This document shows, in pieces, positions 35,027 through 46,800 of a stretch of 64,000 bases of DNA (the stretch's first letter is position 1; each line of letters opens with the position of its first letter). Location of the stretch: the NCBI GenBank assembly GCA_029990175.1, contig JARKIP010000005.1, forward strand, positions 48,721,001 through 48,785,000, read 5' to 3'. Below the pieces are notes generated by a model. That model was not told the DNA's origin, did no database searches, and was given only the letters and a program-made list of their open reading frames with translations. The DNA comes from Petunia secreta. Taxonomy: Eukaryota; Streptophyta; Magnoliopsida; Solanales; Solanaceae. Position numbers and translations under genes: made by a program.

Positions 35027-35290
35027 AAAAGAGGTTTCAGAGCTCGATTTGAGCAAATGAGCTCTGATGTGAAATCTGAAAGTTGCGTTAGGTTCGTATG
35101 GTAATTTATGACCTGTAGCAACCTTCAGAAGTGAAAACGGACCTCGGTTGATAGGACTTTTGATAAAGTCTCCGTTGAGGAAGTTTAAAAAGGGTAAAAG
35201 AGGTTTTCGAGCTCGATTTGAGTAAACGAACTCCGATGAGAGATCTGAGGGTTCCGTTAGGTTCGTATCGTCATTTGTGACTTGTAGCAA
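35027..35290 (+). repeat. 166-bp-period duplication in the D LTR, related to B LTR
   Basis: AAAAGAGGTTT.GAGCTCGATTTGAG and the following ~100 bp occur at 35027 and again at 35193. A homologous module occurs once in each B LTR (for example 48213-48310 and 57523-57620). Confidence 0.8.
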
Positions 35291-36424
35291 CTTTCGAATT
35301 TGGATTCCGGGGTCGTTTTATTTTGGCGAAAGCCAAAATTTGACCCTTTCCCGTGGGACCCACTTTTTGAGTTCAAGAGATCCGAATTGAGTTTCGTCAT
35401 GACGAGCATGCACACAAGTCTTGTATGAGTTGTGTACAAAATTTGGGGTCAGTCCGAGCTTCGTAGGGTCCCGTTTGGGCCTAAAAACAGTGGCTGACCT
35501 GGTGCAAAGCCAAAAAAAAGCTGCTGAATTCTGTTTTTACTGTTCAGCCGGAAAGAAATCAATTTTTCAGATCAATCCATAAGGAATTGGAAAAAAGTCA
35601 AAACATGAAAGTTGTAGCACTTTGAGTTGTGGTTCTATTGCTACCAACCTCGTATCATTTGGACATTTCTATGAAAAGTTATGGATATTTTACTGAAAGC
35701 TATCCAGCGAGGTACAATTATGACAGCATGTGGTACAACTCTTTATAGCTGCGGGCTGCTATATATACTGGGGCGGGCATTCATTTTTATTTTCATGTTT
35801 TGAGCTTCTAAAAGTGATTCCAAGGGGAATTTGAAGTACCAAAATCATTCCTAAACACAAGGTAACTATTCTTACCCATTGTTAACGCTTTAATCCGAGG
35901 ATCAAAGTGACGATCCTTGGAAAGAGGGTTTGAACCCTAGATTTGTGAAATGTGAAAAATGACCGAGCTGGACTTGGGTATGTACAATAATGGTACTTTT
36001 GGACTCGTGGGAGTATGGGGAGTCCGGAAACATAAATTTTACGGGTTTTTGGGTACGTCCGACCCGGGAGTATTTTGGTAAATTGCCTCTTAAATTGCGT
36101 AAGGGCTTAGAATCCTTTCCTCACATGCTTACGAGTACGACACTATTTCTTTGGCTCAGAGGGGAGTCTTACGGAGGCACATCGTTTGGGAAAGGAGGTC
36201 GTTCCTTAGCCACTTGAGCCGATTTTGAGGTAAGTGAGACTTGACATCTATTTTGCTTGCGGATAAGATTTGATCTTGCTAAGTAAGATGTCGAGTACTT
36301 AATTGACTAGCATTGTCTAGTAGATAATATTATGTACTACTCGTTATATTTATACAAAAAGGAGAAAGCACAAACGTGACTTGTGTATAGTCGATGTTGT
36401 GTGCCGGTGTATTATTGATATGCT

Positions 36425-36605
36425 CTAGGGACAGAGGCCGGTGGTGCGTTATGACCTAGAAGCAAAATTCCATCTAGGGTCAGAGGCCGGTGGTGCATTA
36501 TGACCTAGATGTGGAGACTTATAGGGACAGAGGCTTGTGGTGCGTTATGACCTATAAGTAAAATTGTTTATAGGGACAGAGGCCTGTGGTGCGTTATGAC
36601 CTATA
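36425..36605 (+). repeat. GGGACAGAGGCC minisatellite, 4 units (D 3' LTR)
   Basis: Four units about 46-50 bp apart; the 5' LTR has three (21281-21417). Confidence 0.85.
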
Positions 36606-37319
36606 AACAAAGCCGCACAGGGTGTGTGCTTATGCTATGTGCTAGGTATATCATTACCTATGTGGTATGCGAGATATATCATCGCCATGCTGTGTGTTTA
36701 TTATATTATTTCTTATGCCATAGTATCAATATAATATTGTATATGCTGCCTATATTATGTATCTTTATATTATTGACCATGTTATGTATTCACGTATTAT
36801 TGCTTGTGTTGTTGTATAATTATATTATCGCATGTAATGTTGATGGGTTACTGTAAAGGTGTGGATTGTACTTCCGTTATCTGCTTATGCATTATCAAAG
36901 ACTTGTCCCGAAAGGGTAATTTAGCGGGCCTGTCGATGATCTTACTGGGCTTTGGCTCATAACTTACTGTTTAAATGTGCAGATCCTTCTACTAGTCAGA
37001 CAGCTGGACTTATCTGATCCGTTCGAGGCAGTGGCTATTTTTGCTTGAGGTGAGCCAACCGCATGGTTCGCGGTGGCATACCGTCTGATCCACCTTAGTG
37101 TTTAGTCGCTTCCTACATCTTGTATTATATATTATATATATCGGATGTCAGAATTCGTAGATACTCTATTGACACTGTATTTCGGGGGGATGTCTACACC
37201 TACATTTTATTGAAATATTTCTATCTAAATTATCATTATGAGTCAGTTTAATTATTCGTGGTTCGCCTAAGGATGTAACAATTAGGTGCCATCACGGCCC
37301 CGAAAATTGGGTCGTGACA

Positions 37320-37324
37320 AGGAT
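37320..37324. repeat. Target site duplication of element D, right copy (AGGAT)
   Basis: Matches 20548-20552; both copies lie in inverted F-family LTR sequence. Confidence 0.95.
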
Positions 37325-38022
37325 AAAAAGCAAGACACTCGTTGATCTATCAAGAATTGCAAGTAGGCACTAGTCTACTTACCTTCTTGATGAAGCCAAA
37401 GAGGACCTACACTACGCAACAACCGTCAAGACAGCTAGGAATTGAAAGTTGAATGATCAATGGAAAGGAACAAGTTCAATTGAATTTCACTCAAAAAGAA
37501 CAAGTTTTCCAACATGTATTTGGAGTAGCAAAAAAGCTGCGTTTCTTTTGTTATGATGTAAGGTGCTGAAAATAAACTAAGTGTTAGGCTTATATAGGTG
37601 AGCCTCACACGCATAAAAGGTAAAGAAATAGGCATCAAGTAGGCTAAATGTCAATAGCCTCGCAGAGCTAAATAAGCACCATAAAATAAATAAGTCTAGC
37701 TATGCAAAAGCATGAAAAAGTGCTAAAAAAATACAGCGCATTAAGGCCAATAAACGAGCCCTCCACGCGGCTGAATTGTCTAGAAAATATAGGCCGCGTG
37801 CCACGCGAGTACCACGCTGCAAGCATTCTTCTAGAACGCCCCTTCTGCAATTCTAACCAATGAATCCAAAGGCTCTTTTAACATACGCCTCCCTTCCTCA
37901 ACACTTGCACAATCATGGCTCTTTATCACCATCAAGTGAGCATCATGAAGCTCCTTAGCTTGGCTCCTCGTGAATGGTCTTGAAGTCACGAACGTAGCTT
38001 GATCAGGCTGGACTGCATCATC
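37320..38022 (-). repeat. Inverted F-family LTR, major part
   Basis: The reverse complement of the F 3' LTR (43163-43894), lacking only its last ~30 bp. Its outer TG end is at 38022 (GGACTGCATCA). It is joined on the right to F leader sequence without PPT or PBS, so it is best read as a separate reverse insertion (solo LTR, or the outer LTR of a minus copy) into the leader of F. Confidence 0.8.
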
Positions 38023-38362
38023 ACGTGCTAAGTTAATTACTAATCTTTGAGCTTGTAGGACTTCGTGCTGAAACTCAGAATTTCTAACTTTCGTAGTTAA
38101 TTCATTGACTTTCCGTGCTCACTTTAAAAGCTGTCCGCCTATAAAGTCTCTTAAATTCTTTCACCCCGAAGAGAACTAGTGAATTTGTAAATTTGAAAGG
38201 TCGTTGAGGAACTTGATCAATTCGAGGAAGCCATTTTGGACAAGTTTGTGAGATACTACCTCATATTGTGAGTGAACTTGAGTGTTATTCAAAAGTGAGA
38301 GAGCGGGTGAGGTATTTTACTAACCTTAACGCGTTCTCTAGTTTTTGTTTTTGTGCAGGTAC
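38023..38362 (+). other. Partial leader of element F
   Basis: 340 bp without a gene. It ends ACTAACCTTAAC - T-rich - TTGTGCAG|GTAC just before ATG 38363, the same acceptor-like arrangement as in A and E. Confidence 0.65.
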
Positions 38363-41300
38363 ATGGCTACTGAAGGAGACAAGGCTGTGCCCGAGATTAC
38401 TTTAGCCGATCTCTTGGCTGAAATAAGGGCAATGGGCATACGAATTGAGAATATTGAAAATTTAACTAGTACTCAAAAGAATGCCGGGGAAGGAACTAGT
38501 GATGGTTCGACTGTGAAGCCTGAACAATTTAATGAAATAGCTCGTCGACAAGAGTTGAGAGAAAAAGATGCTCGTAATTTGAGAACCTTGGGCATTCCCC
38601 AGGGTAATATACCACCATTGATGCCAGCCCGGAGAAACATAGCACCCGTGGGGTAAATAAGAGCAGCCCGTGAGGATGTTCAACCCGAGCCAGGGGAATA
38701 TGGCGATTATAATTTTGGGCAGCAAGAACCAAGGGTAAGACAAGCATATGGGAGCCGTGGTAATGTAAGACGCCGTGGCATTGGTCGAGGTCTTAGAGGG
38801 GACTTTAGGGGCTATGGTGGAAGGAATTTGGAGCCTGACTTTGATGAGTATGCTGATTATTATGAGGGGTATCCCGAACCAGCCCGTGGTGCTCGTGAGA
38901 GTGGTCTAAATAGTGTCAAGGTTACCATTCCCGCATTCAAAGGAACTAGTGATCCTGACAAGTTCTTAGAGTGGAGGCGTCAAGTTGAGCGGATTCTTGA
39001 TATTAATGACATGACTGAGGAGAAGAAAGCTACTTATGCCATTGCAGCCTTTGAGTCCTATGCTTCTACTTGGTGGGAGGCCGAGAAACGATCTAGAACA
39101 AGACACAATCAGCCCGCGCACATAACTTGGATAGAATTGAAACAAGTAATGACCCGGAAGTATGTCAATCCAAAACAAAAACAAGAGCAACTTTGGAGCT
39201 TATATGACTTGAAATAAGGGCTGAAAACTGTTGAAGAATATCATGATGAATTTGAGAAAATTAGGCTATCACTTGACATGGAAGAAGAAGAAGAGGACGA
39301 GGCTATCATACGGTTCAAGAATGGGCTGAATCGTTACATATCTAATCAGTTGAGGCTACACGCTTTCTTGACTCTTTATGATGCATTGCTAGCTGCCATT
39401 GAAGCCGAGAAGATGATTAAAGAGGAGAAGGCAGCCCGTTATAGGGGTAGTTCTACTTCTACTCCTATGAGCCGATACAAGGAGTAGAGGACACCAAGTA
39501 CCGGGGGAGCAAGTGTGGGACGTGATGTGCAGAAATCAGCGGACAAAATGACTCCAAAAAGTGATCCTAAGGGGTCGGGAGGTATTTCTAAAACTCAGCT
39601 TAATACTCCTAGTGCTTCCTCTTTTAAATGTCATAAATGTCAAGGCTATGGGCATTTTGCAAAGGATTGTCCTACGCGAAAAACTATTCTTATTCTTGAT
39701 GATGGTACTGTCCGTGAGGCGGAGAGTGATGTGGAGATTGAGGGAGATGAGGGGGCTGATTTGGTTGAGTGTGAGGAAGATGTAGTGGAAGATGAGAGTG
39801 TGATCATGTTTTTAGTGGTGCGTAGGAATTTGAGCGCAATGAGTGTAGAAGAAGAGGGAGATGTGCAGCGTGAGAACTTGTTTCATGCTAGATGTAGGGT
39901 GAGGGGAAAGGTGTGCTCTATGATAATTTATTCGGGTAGTTGCACTAATGTAGTGATTCAGACGTTGGTGACTCAACTTAAGCTGCCCACAATTAAGCAT
40001 CCCCATCCCTATAAGCTGCAGTGGTTGAGTGAGTGTGGTGAGTTGAAGGTGGTGAAGCAAGCGCTTATTAAGTTTAAGGTGGGAGCTTATCAAGATGAGT
40101 TCATGTGTGATGTAGTGCCGATGCAGGCTTGCCATTTGTTGTTGGGCAGACCTTGGCAATTTGATAGGGGTGTCACTCACGATGGTAAGGCCAACACTTA
40201 CACGGTCAAGTTAGAGGGAAAGAGTGATACACTCAAGCCCTTGACACCCAAACAGGTTAGTGATGATTATAGGCGCATGCGAGAGCTGAAAGAGGCGGCT
40301 AAAGGAAAGTCTCTTACGGAGGCTAAGCTATAGGCTGAAACTAATGCTACTACACCATCCTTGCCTAGTAATCTTTGTGCAATGTTGCAGCCAGGTGAGT
40401 ATTTGCAAGGTAATGATGATTCTAAATTGTTAATTTGCCTTGTACATAAGGGTATTTATTTGAGCTCTAATGATGATGTTACTACTAATGTTCACCCTTT
40501 GCCTAGTGTTGTTAATGATGTTTTGCAGGAATACGAGGATATGTTTCCCGAGGAGATGCCAAGTAGGCTGCCTCCTTTGAGGGGAATTGAGCATCAAATA
40601 GATTTCATACCGGGCTCACAAATACCTAACAAACCAGCCTATAGGAGCAACCAAGACGATACCAAGGAGCTGCAGCGTCAAGTGGATGAGTTGCTAACTA
40701 AGGGGCTGGTCCGTGAGAGTCTAAGTCCTTGTGCCGTGCCCGTTATCCTTGTTCCTAAGAAAGACGGCACTTGGAGGATGTGTGTTGATTGCCGGACAGT
40801 CAACAAAATAACTGTAAAGTATCGTCATCCCATTCCTAGATTAGATGACATGCTAGATGAGTTAAGTGGTTCAAGTGTATTCTCTAAAATTGATCTAAGG
40901 TCCGGTTACCACCAAATCCGTATGAAATTGGGTGATGAGTGGAAAACTTCGTTCAAGACCAAGTTTGGTCTATATGAATGGTTGGTGATGCCCTTTGGCC
41001 TCTCCAATGCACCTAGTACGTTTATGAGACTAATGAATCATGTACTTAAGCCGTTCATTAATAAGTTTGTGGTCGTTTACTTTCATGATATTCTGATTTA
41101 TAGCAAAAGTGTAGATGACCATGTGGATCACCTAAGGCAAGTACTTTATGTGTTGAGGGCTGAAAAGTTCTATGCTAATTTTAAAAAGTGTGCCTTTTGT
41201 GTAGAGAGAGTTGTCTTTCTTGGCTTTGTAGTTAGTGCTAATGGTGTTGAGGTGGATGAGTCTAAGGTTGAAGCTATTAGAGATTGGCCTGCTCCAACTA

Positions 41301-43250
41301 GTGTGATACAAGTTAGGAGTTTCCATGGTCTAGCTAGTTTGTATAGACGTTTTGTTAGGGATTTTAGTACTATAGCAGCACCACTCACTGAGTTAGTAAA
41401 GAAAGATCAACCCTTTGTGTGGGGAGAGTCTCAAGAGAAGGCTTTCCAAGAGTTGAAGCATAGGCTTAGTTCTGCCCCATTGTTGCAATTGCCCGACTTT
41501 AGCAAGGCATTTGAGATTGAGTGTGATGCCTCGGGTGTTGGGATAGGTGGCGTCCTAATGCAAGATGGGAAGCTTATTTCTTATTTAGTGAGAAGTTGAA
41601 GGGGGCTACCTTGAATTACTCTACGTATGACAAGGAGTTGTATGCCCTCGTGAGAGCTTTAGCCCATTGGCAGCATTATCTATGGCCTAGAGAGTTTGTC
41701 ATTAGGAGTGATCATGAGTCTCTCAAGCATCTTAGGGGTCAAGAGAAGCTGAATAAGAGGCATGCCAAATGGGTTGAGTTCATTGAGAGTTTCCCTTACG
41801 TAATTCATTACAAAAAGGGAAAGGAGAACGTAGTGGCTGATGCACTTTCTAGGAAGTTTGCTTTGGCTACCACTTTAGCATCTAGGTTGATGGGTTTTGA
41901 GAGTATTAAATCTATGTACATGCATGACCCTAAGCTTAAGAGTGTGTGTGATGCTATAGCTAGTGGACATCGAATAGAGAAGTATCAATGGTATGATGGG
42001 TACCTCTTTAAGAAGGGGAGAGTTTGTATACCCGAGTCTTCATGGCGTGAGTTGCTGGTCCGTGAGGCACATTGTGGGGGCTTGATGGGTCACTTTGGGG
42101 TAGATAAGACCTTGGCTATACTTGGGGAGCAGTTTCATTGGCCTAAGATGAAGCGTGATGTTGAGCGTGTTTGTGGTGCTTGTTAGACTGCAAACGGGCT
42201 AAGTCTAGGTCTAGTAACCATGGTTTGTACACTCCCTTACCCATCCCTACTAGTCCTTGGGTAGACGTCTCCATGGATTTCGTGATAGGGCTGCCTCGTT
42301 CTAGGGGTGGTCATGATAGTATCTATGTGGTTGTTGATAGGTTCTCTAAGATGGCTCATTTCATTCCTTGTAAAAAATGTGATGATACACAACATATTGC
42401 TTCTTTGTTTATTGCTAATGTGTTAAAACTGCATGGTGCGCCTCGTACAATTGTTAGTGATAGGGATTCAAAATTTTTGAGTCACTTTTGGAAGTGTTTG
42501 TGGGGTGCTCTTGGTACCAAATTGTTATTTTCCACGTCTCATCATCCACAGACTGACGGCCAGACTGAGGTTGTTAATCGAACCTTGGGAGCTCTTCTTA
42601 GAGCTATTACCAAAAGTAAGGCGGGGAAGTTGGCTGATAGGTTGCCTATTATGGAGTTTGCTTATAATAGAACTGTGCATAGGATGACTAGTATAACTCC
42701 ATTTGAATGTGTTTATGGCTTTAACCCCTTGCTTCAACTTGATCTTACTCTTTTGCCTAGAGATGCAGTTATTAATGTTGATGGTGAAAACCGGGTAGCG
42801 TTGCTCGAGTTGCATGCTAAGGTAAGGAAGACCTTGGAAGCAGCTTATGAGAAAGTGGCGACCAAGAAGAATAAGGGGCGAAAAAAGCTGGACTTGAAGA
42901 AGGGTGATAGGGTTTGGGTGCACTTCAGAAAGGAGAGGTTCCCGAGCCAAAGGAAGGGGAAGCTGGCCCCGAGAGGCGATTGTCCATTCCAAGTACTTCA
43001 AAAGATCAATAATAACGCCTATGTTATAGATCTGTCTGGTGAGTATAATGTCTCTAAAACTTTCAATATTTCTGACTTGACTCCTTGTGTTGTAGGTAAT
43101 GCCGCTTTGAGAGATGATGATGGCACGATTTCGAGGATGAAATCTTCTCAAGAAGGGGAGAATGATGCAGTCCAGCCTGATCAAGCTACGTTCGTGCCTT
43201 CAAGACCATTCATGAGGAGCCAAGCTAGAAGCTTCATGATGCTCACTTGA
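38363..43250 (+). pseudogene. gag-pol of element F, decayed
   Basis: Starts MATEGDKAVPE at 38363. Stops lie at 38654-38656, 39215-39217, 39485-39487 and 40331-40333, all in the original frame. Frameshifts follow near 41585 and 42180. Recognisable: gag core with STWWEAEKRS (about 39065); intact zinc knuckle CHKCQGYGHFAKDC (about 39632-39673); protease with YSGS, the catalytic Asp replaced by Tyr (39929-39931); RT with YFHD, the first Asp replaced by His (41084-41086); RNase H CDASG (about 41524); integrase HHCC to about 42185; core with MDF, SDRD and QTE. The tail (GRKKLDLKKGD, RPFMRSQAR) crosses the PPT and enters the 3' LTR by about 88 bp. It is doubly dead, by stops and by loss of active-site residues. 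Confidence 0.95.
43150..43162 (+). other. Polypurine tract of element F
   Basis: AAGAAGGGGAGAA lies directly before the 3' LTR and within the pol frame. Confidence 0.9.
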
Positions 43251-43894
43251 TGGTGATGAAGAGCCATGATTGTGCAAGTGTTGAGGAAGGGAGGCGTATG
43301 TTAAAAGAGCCTTCGGATTCATTGGTTAGCATTGGAGAAGGGGCGTTCTAGAAGAATGCTTGGCGCGTGGTACTCGCGTGGCACGCGGCCTATATTTTCT
43401 AGACAATTCAGCCGTGTGGAGGGCTCGTTTATTGGCCTTAATTCGCTGTATTTTTTTAGCACTTTTTCATGCTTTTGCATAGCTAGACTTATTTATTTTA
43501 TGGTGCTTATTTAGCCCTGCGAGGCTATTGACATTTTGCCCACTTGGGGCCTATTTCTTCACCTTTTAGGCGTGTGAGGCTCACCTATATAAGCCTCACA
43601 CTTAATTTATTTTCAGCACCTTACATCATAACAAAAGAAACGCAGCTTTTTTCTATTCCCAATACATGTTGGAAAACTTGTTCTTTTTGAGTGAAATTCA
43701 ATTGAACTTGTTCCTTTCCATTGATCATTCAACTTTCAATTCCTAGTTGTCTTGAGGGTTGTTGCGTAGTATAGGTCCTCTTTGGCTTCATCAAGTAGGT
43801 AAGTAGACTAGTTCCTACTTGCAATTCTTGATAGATCAACAAGTGTCTTGCTTTTTATCCTTTATTTTCGTTCTTCGTTGTTAATCTTGCATCA
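43163..43894 (+). repeat. 3' LTR of element F
   Basis: 732 bp, TGATGCAGTCC...TTGCATCA. The TATA box TATATAAG is at 43586-43593. The terminal TGATGCA/TGCATCA inverted repeat is 7 bp. Confidence 0.95.
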
Positions 43895-44700
43895 ATATCC
43901 CAATTTTTACTGTCAAAATATATTCCAATCCACGTAATAAACTCAAATAATATATTAAGATCATTACCTGAATGCTTCGGGCTGAAAATTTACTTTTCTC
44001 CTGCTCTTTTCTCATTTTCTGGTATTTTTCTCTTCTGCGTTTCTCTGCAGCTTTCTCGTTTATGTTTCTGTACGTTTTATGTTTCTGTTCAAGGTTTAGC
44101 AGCTAAAAGGAATTTAATCAAAATCTCTTGGATACCCACTGCCATTCCATTTAAATTCTTTTGTCCTTTCCCCTTTTTTTTGGTTTCATTTCTTTTATTT
44201 TCTTTTATAATTTCCTTTCTTTTCGAAAATTAAAATGGTATCCTATGATACTCGAAATAATTCCAAGTTTTGCATAAAAGTTATACAAAATATATGTAAC
44301 ACACTTGCTAAGGCGGATCTCAAATCGGACTTCCGAAACTCAATATGCAAATTAAATGGAAAAAAAGTCAAATTATTTAACTTTCGGCATTTTAACGGAA
44401 ACTAGTCGAAAAACCTCGAAATTCACTTTTGAAAGTTTATAAAAGTCATAAATAATCATACGAACCCAACGGCGCTTTCGGATTTCGAATCAGAGCTCTT
44501 TCACCAAAACCGAGCTCGAAAATCTCTTTTTAATATTTATCAACAATAAAAACTGAAACCTTCTTCCGATGCCTACCAAACGAGGTCTTATTTAACTCAA
44601 ATTTTACAGACAGGTCCTAATGGACCTTACGAATATTTTAAAATTATCGGCACGCCAATCATATTCCTAACTTCTGAAACGATTGACCGAGGTCGTTTCG
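43895..44700 (-). repeat. LTR 2 of the B array, right part
   Basis: Resumes B LTR after F (ATATCCCAATTTTTACTG) and ends GGTCGTTTCG, one base off the expected ...TTTCA. No gene; two T-rich stretches. Confidence 0.85.
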
Positions 44701-45455
44701 AAAGACGAATACTCAACACCATACCGCTCGATACAATCAAGAGCCTGAAGGATACGCTGACATCATTTTATTTTAAATAAATTACACGGGGATTATCTGA
44801 TGCATGGCTTAAGAATATCGAAAGGTTTAGCCACGTAAAATAATGCAACCTCTTTTGGCACTTGAACCGATTTGTTACCTCGGCTTGCTAACCAGCCAAA
44901 ACAACTGGTGGCACAACACATGCTGCCTCTAGAACATAATTTACTGGGGCAACATCAGGAACTGGAACAAGAGCTCTCTAAGATCGAACATCTCCATCTG
45001 TGGTAACCTGATAAGCTGCCTAGCGAAAAATAGGTTCTTGCGGTATCTGCGTCACAAAGATTCTCGTAAAAGCATCATAGAGAGCCAAGGGAACCACAAG
45101 ACCCTACTCCTTTGCCCATCGCGAGTTCGTACAGCTGGGGCTTGCGCCACTGGGTCATCACACGATCCACAACTCTCAAGGCATGAGTAGCTCTAGCCCT
45201 AGGCTAGACTACTTTGTCCTGAACTCCTACTGTTTGGTGATTGTCGCACGAGGGTTCGCATTTATCATGAAGGAATTAACGAAAATACTTCTGCATCCTA
45301 GACCGACGCACGATCAGAAAAGAAGGAAGTGAAACTTCCTAAATGCCATCATAGCCTCTCGTAGATTAAGTACGGACGTCTACGCACCCATCAGTGAGAC
45401 TCTGCTAGAAACTGTCTTAGTCTGGATAGACTATAAACCAGGATCTGATACCAAC
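44701..45455 (-). mobile_element. Truncated internal region of B-array unit 3
   Basis: Only about 755 bp of the expected 3 kb remain. The sequence jumps from the LTR edge straight to the part corresponding to about 60680 in the plus-strand element. PPT, hairpin and gag relic are lost. The degenerate PBS GATCTGATACCA is at 45442-45453. Confidence 0.8.
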
Positions 45456-46140
45456 CGACACGACTCGGAATCCGGCTAGGCCGTGCGGGCACCTGACATC
45501 CTCCCCTAGACCCGTCGGGCGAACCCTTAACAACTGAATTAGGAAAATGAATATAAATCCAACTCATAAATAAGAATAAGACTTAGAAAAAAAACCACAG
45601 ATTTACTGATACCTCTAAGCTGTACAAGAGAAATTACAGCTAACTGCTCAACATACTAGGTTTAGGGCTATCCAGACTAGATATCTAAGAGTACAAAAGA
45701 AGACAAATACCTCCTGAAGGAAGCAAAATGCAACTGAAATAATAAATATAAAGCTGGTGGCCATCCGGAATAAAAGCTGGCTCACCCTGACAGCTGAAGT
45801 CGTCTTCGCTCCTGAACAAAGTGACGAACTCAATCTTGGAGCGAACCTGCCGAAACAAAATAAATAGACAAGAAACAAACAACAAACAAGGGTGAGTCAA
45901 AAGGACTCAATAAGTGGGGCAGACTGGCCACCTCAAAGAGTAGGATAGCTAGCCAGGGAGAAGAAAAGCAGATAAACCAAATTCCTTTTATTTAAATTAT
46001 AAAAAGGCAGAGCCAGACAATAATTGGAAATACGTATGGAACCAAAAAAACTCATAAAAAACCAAGAACATAAGATAGACAGAAGATATAGGTATCCCGA
46101 ACATATCAACAATCAGAAATACATCTCATTATATATTTAT

Positions 46141-46230
46141 ACTGTCGCGGCGTGCAACCCAATCCATATATTTATACTGTCGCGGCGTGCATTCCCGATC
46201 CATATGTTTATATGTCGCGGTGTGTGACCC
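46141..46230 (-). repeat. 35-bp minisatellite in LTR 3, about 2-3 units
   Basis: CGCGGCGTGCAACCC-type units with intervening CATATATTTATACTG. Confidence 0.75.
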
Positions 46231-46397
46231 AGAATACGAACCAGAAATATATAGGCAAACTGAAATATGTCCACAACATGGTATACATACCGCATATATA
46301 AAACACAACACAATATACACAATAGTCAGCATGGAGTGCAATGAAATGGGATGAATGTGGTATGATGCAATGCAGTCACGTATGCCTGATAACTATC

Positions 46398-46800
46398 TCT
46401 GGCGCGGGACTCTCACCGTCTACCAAGAGATATATGCAATAATGATACTTCACCGGCTCGAGACTCTCATCAATTACCGGGAAGTATATGTAATGACGAT
46501 CGTTCAACTGGTGCGGGACCCTCATCGCCAACCGGGAAGTATATGCAATAATGACCCTTTACCGGCTCGGGACTCTCATCGACTACCGGGAAGTATATGC
46601 ACTAATGACCCTTCACCGGCTCAGGACTCTCATCGATTACCGGGAAGTATATGCAATAATGACCCTTCATCGCTGCGGGACTATCATTCTCAGCCAGGAA
46701 GTACATGCAATAATGACCCTTCACCGGCTCGGGACTCTCATCGATTACCGGGAAGTATATACAGTAATGACCCTTCACCGGTGCGGGACTCTCATTGCCA
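46398..46800 (-). repeat. 54-bp minisatellite in LTR 3, about 8 units
   Basis: Eight copies of the CCGG.(C/G)CGGGACTCTCATC unit. The block ends abruptly in ATTGCCAAACGATCC, sequence that lies about 270 bp further along in other B LTRs. Confidence 0.85.

Larger units (their letters stand above)
20553..37319 (+). mobile_element. Element D: Tekay/Del-type chromovirus, decayed, carrying element E in its 5' LTR
   Basis: LTR (20553-22002 + 29570-29692), PBS (29696-29707), gag-pol (29904-34722), PPT and LTR (34858-37319), flanked by AGGAT. Without E it is about 9.2 kb. Lineage follows from the integrase C-terminal chromodomain, the RT/RNase H signatures ([16 protein letters not shown]) and the long LTRs. 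Gag and RNase H are frameshifted or deleted and the 5' LTR lacks 840 bp, so it is immobile. Confidence 0.95.
34858..37319 (+). repeat. 3' LTR of element D
   Basis: 2462 bp, TGTAACGACC...GTCGTGACA. It contains the 840 bp missing from the 5' LTR, a 166-bp internal duplication (35027-35290), a TATA motif at 35760-35767 and four minisatellite units (36425-36605). No gene. Confidence 0.95.
38023..43894 (+). mobile_element. Element F: CRM/Galadriel-like retrotransposon, 5' LTR and PBS lost
   Basis: It has partial leader (38023-38362), gag-pol (38363-43250), PPT (43150-43162) and 3' LTR (43163-43894). No direct 5' LTR or TGGTATCAGAGC is found upstream. The B LTR resumes directly after 43894, and the B bases missing on the left show that a deletion removed the left end of F. 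Confidence 0.85.
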
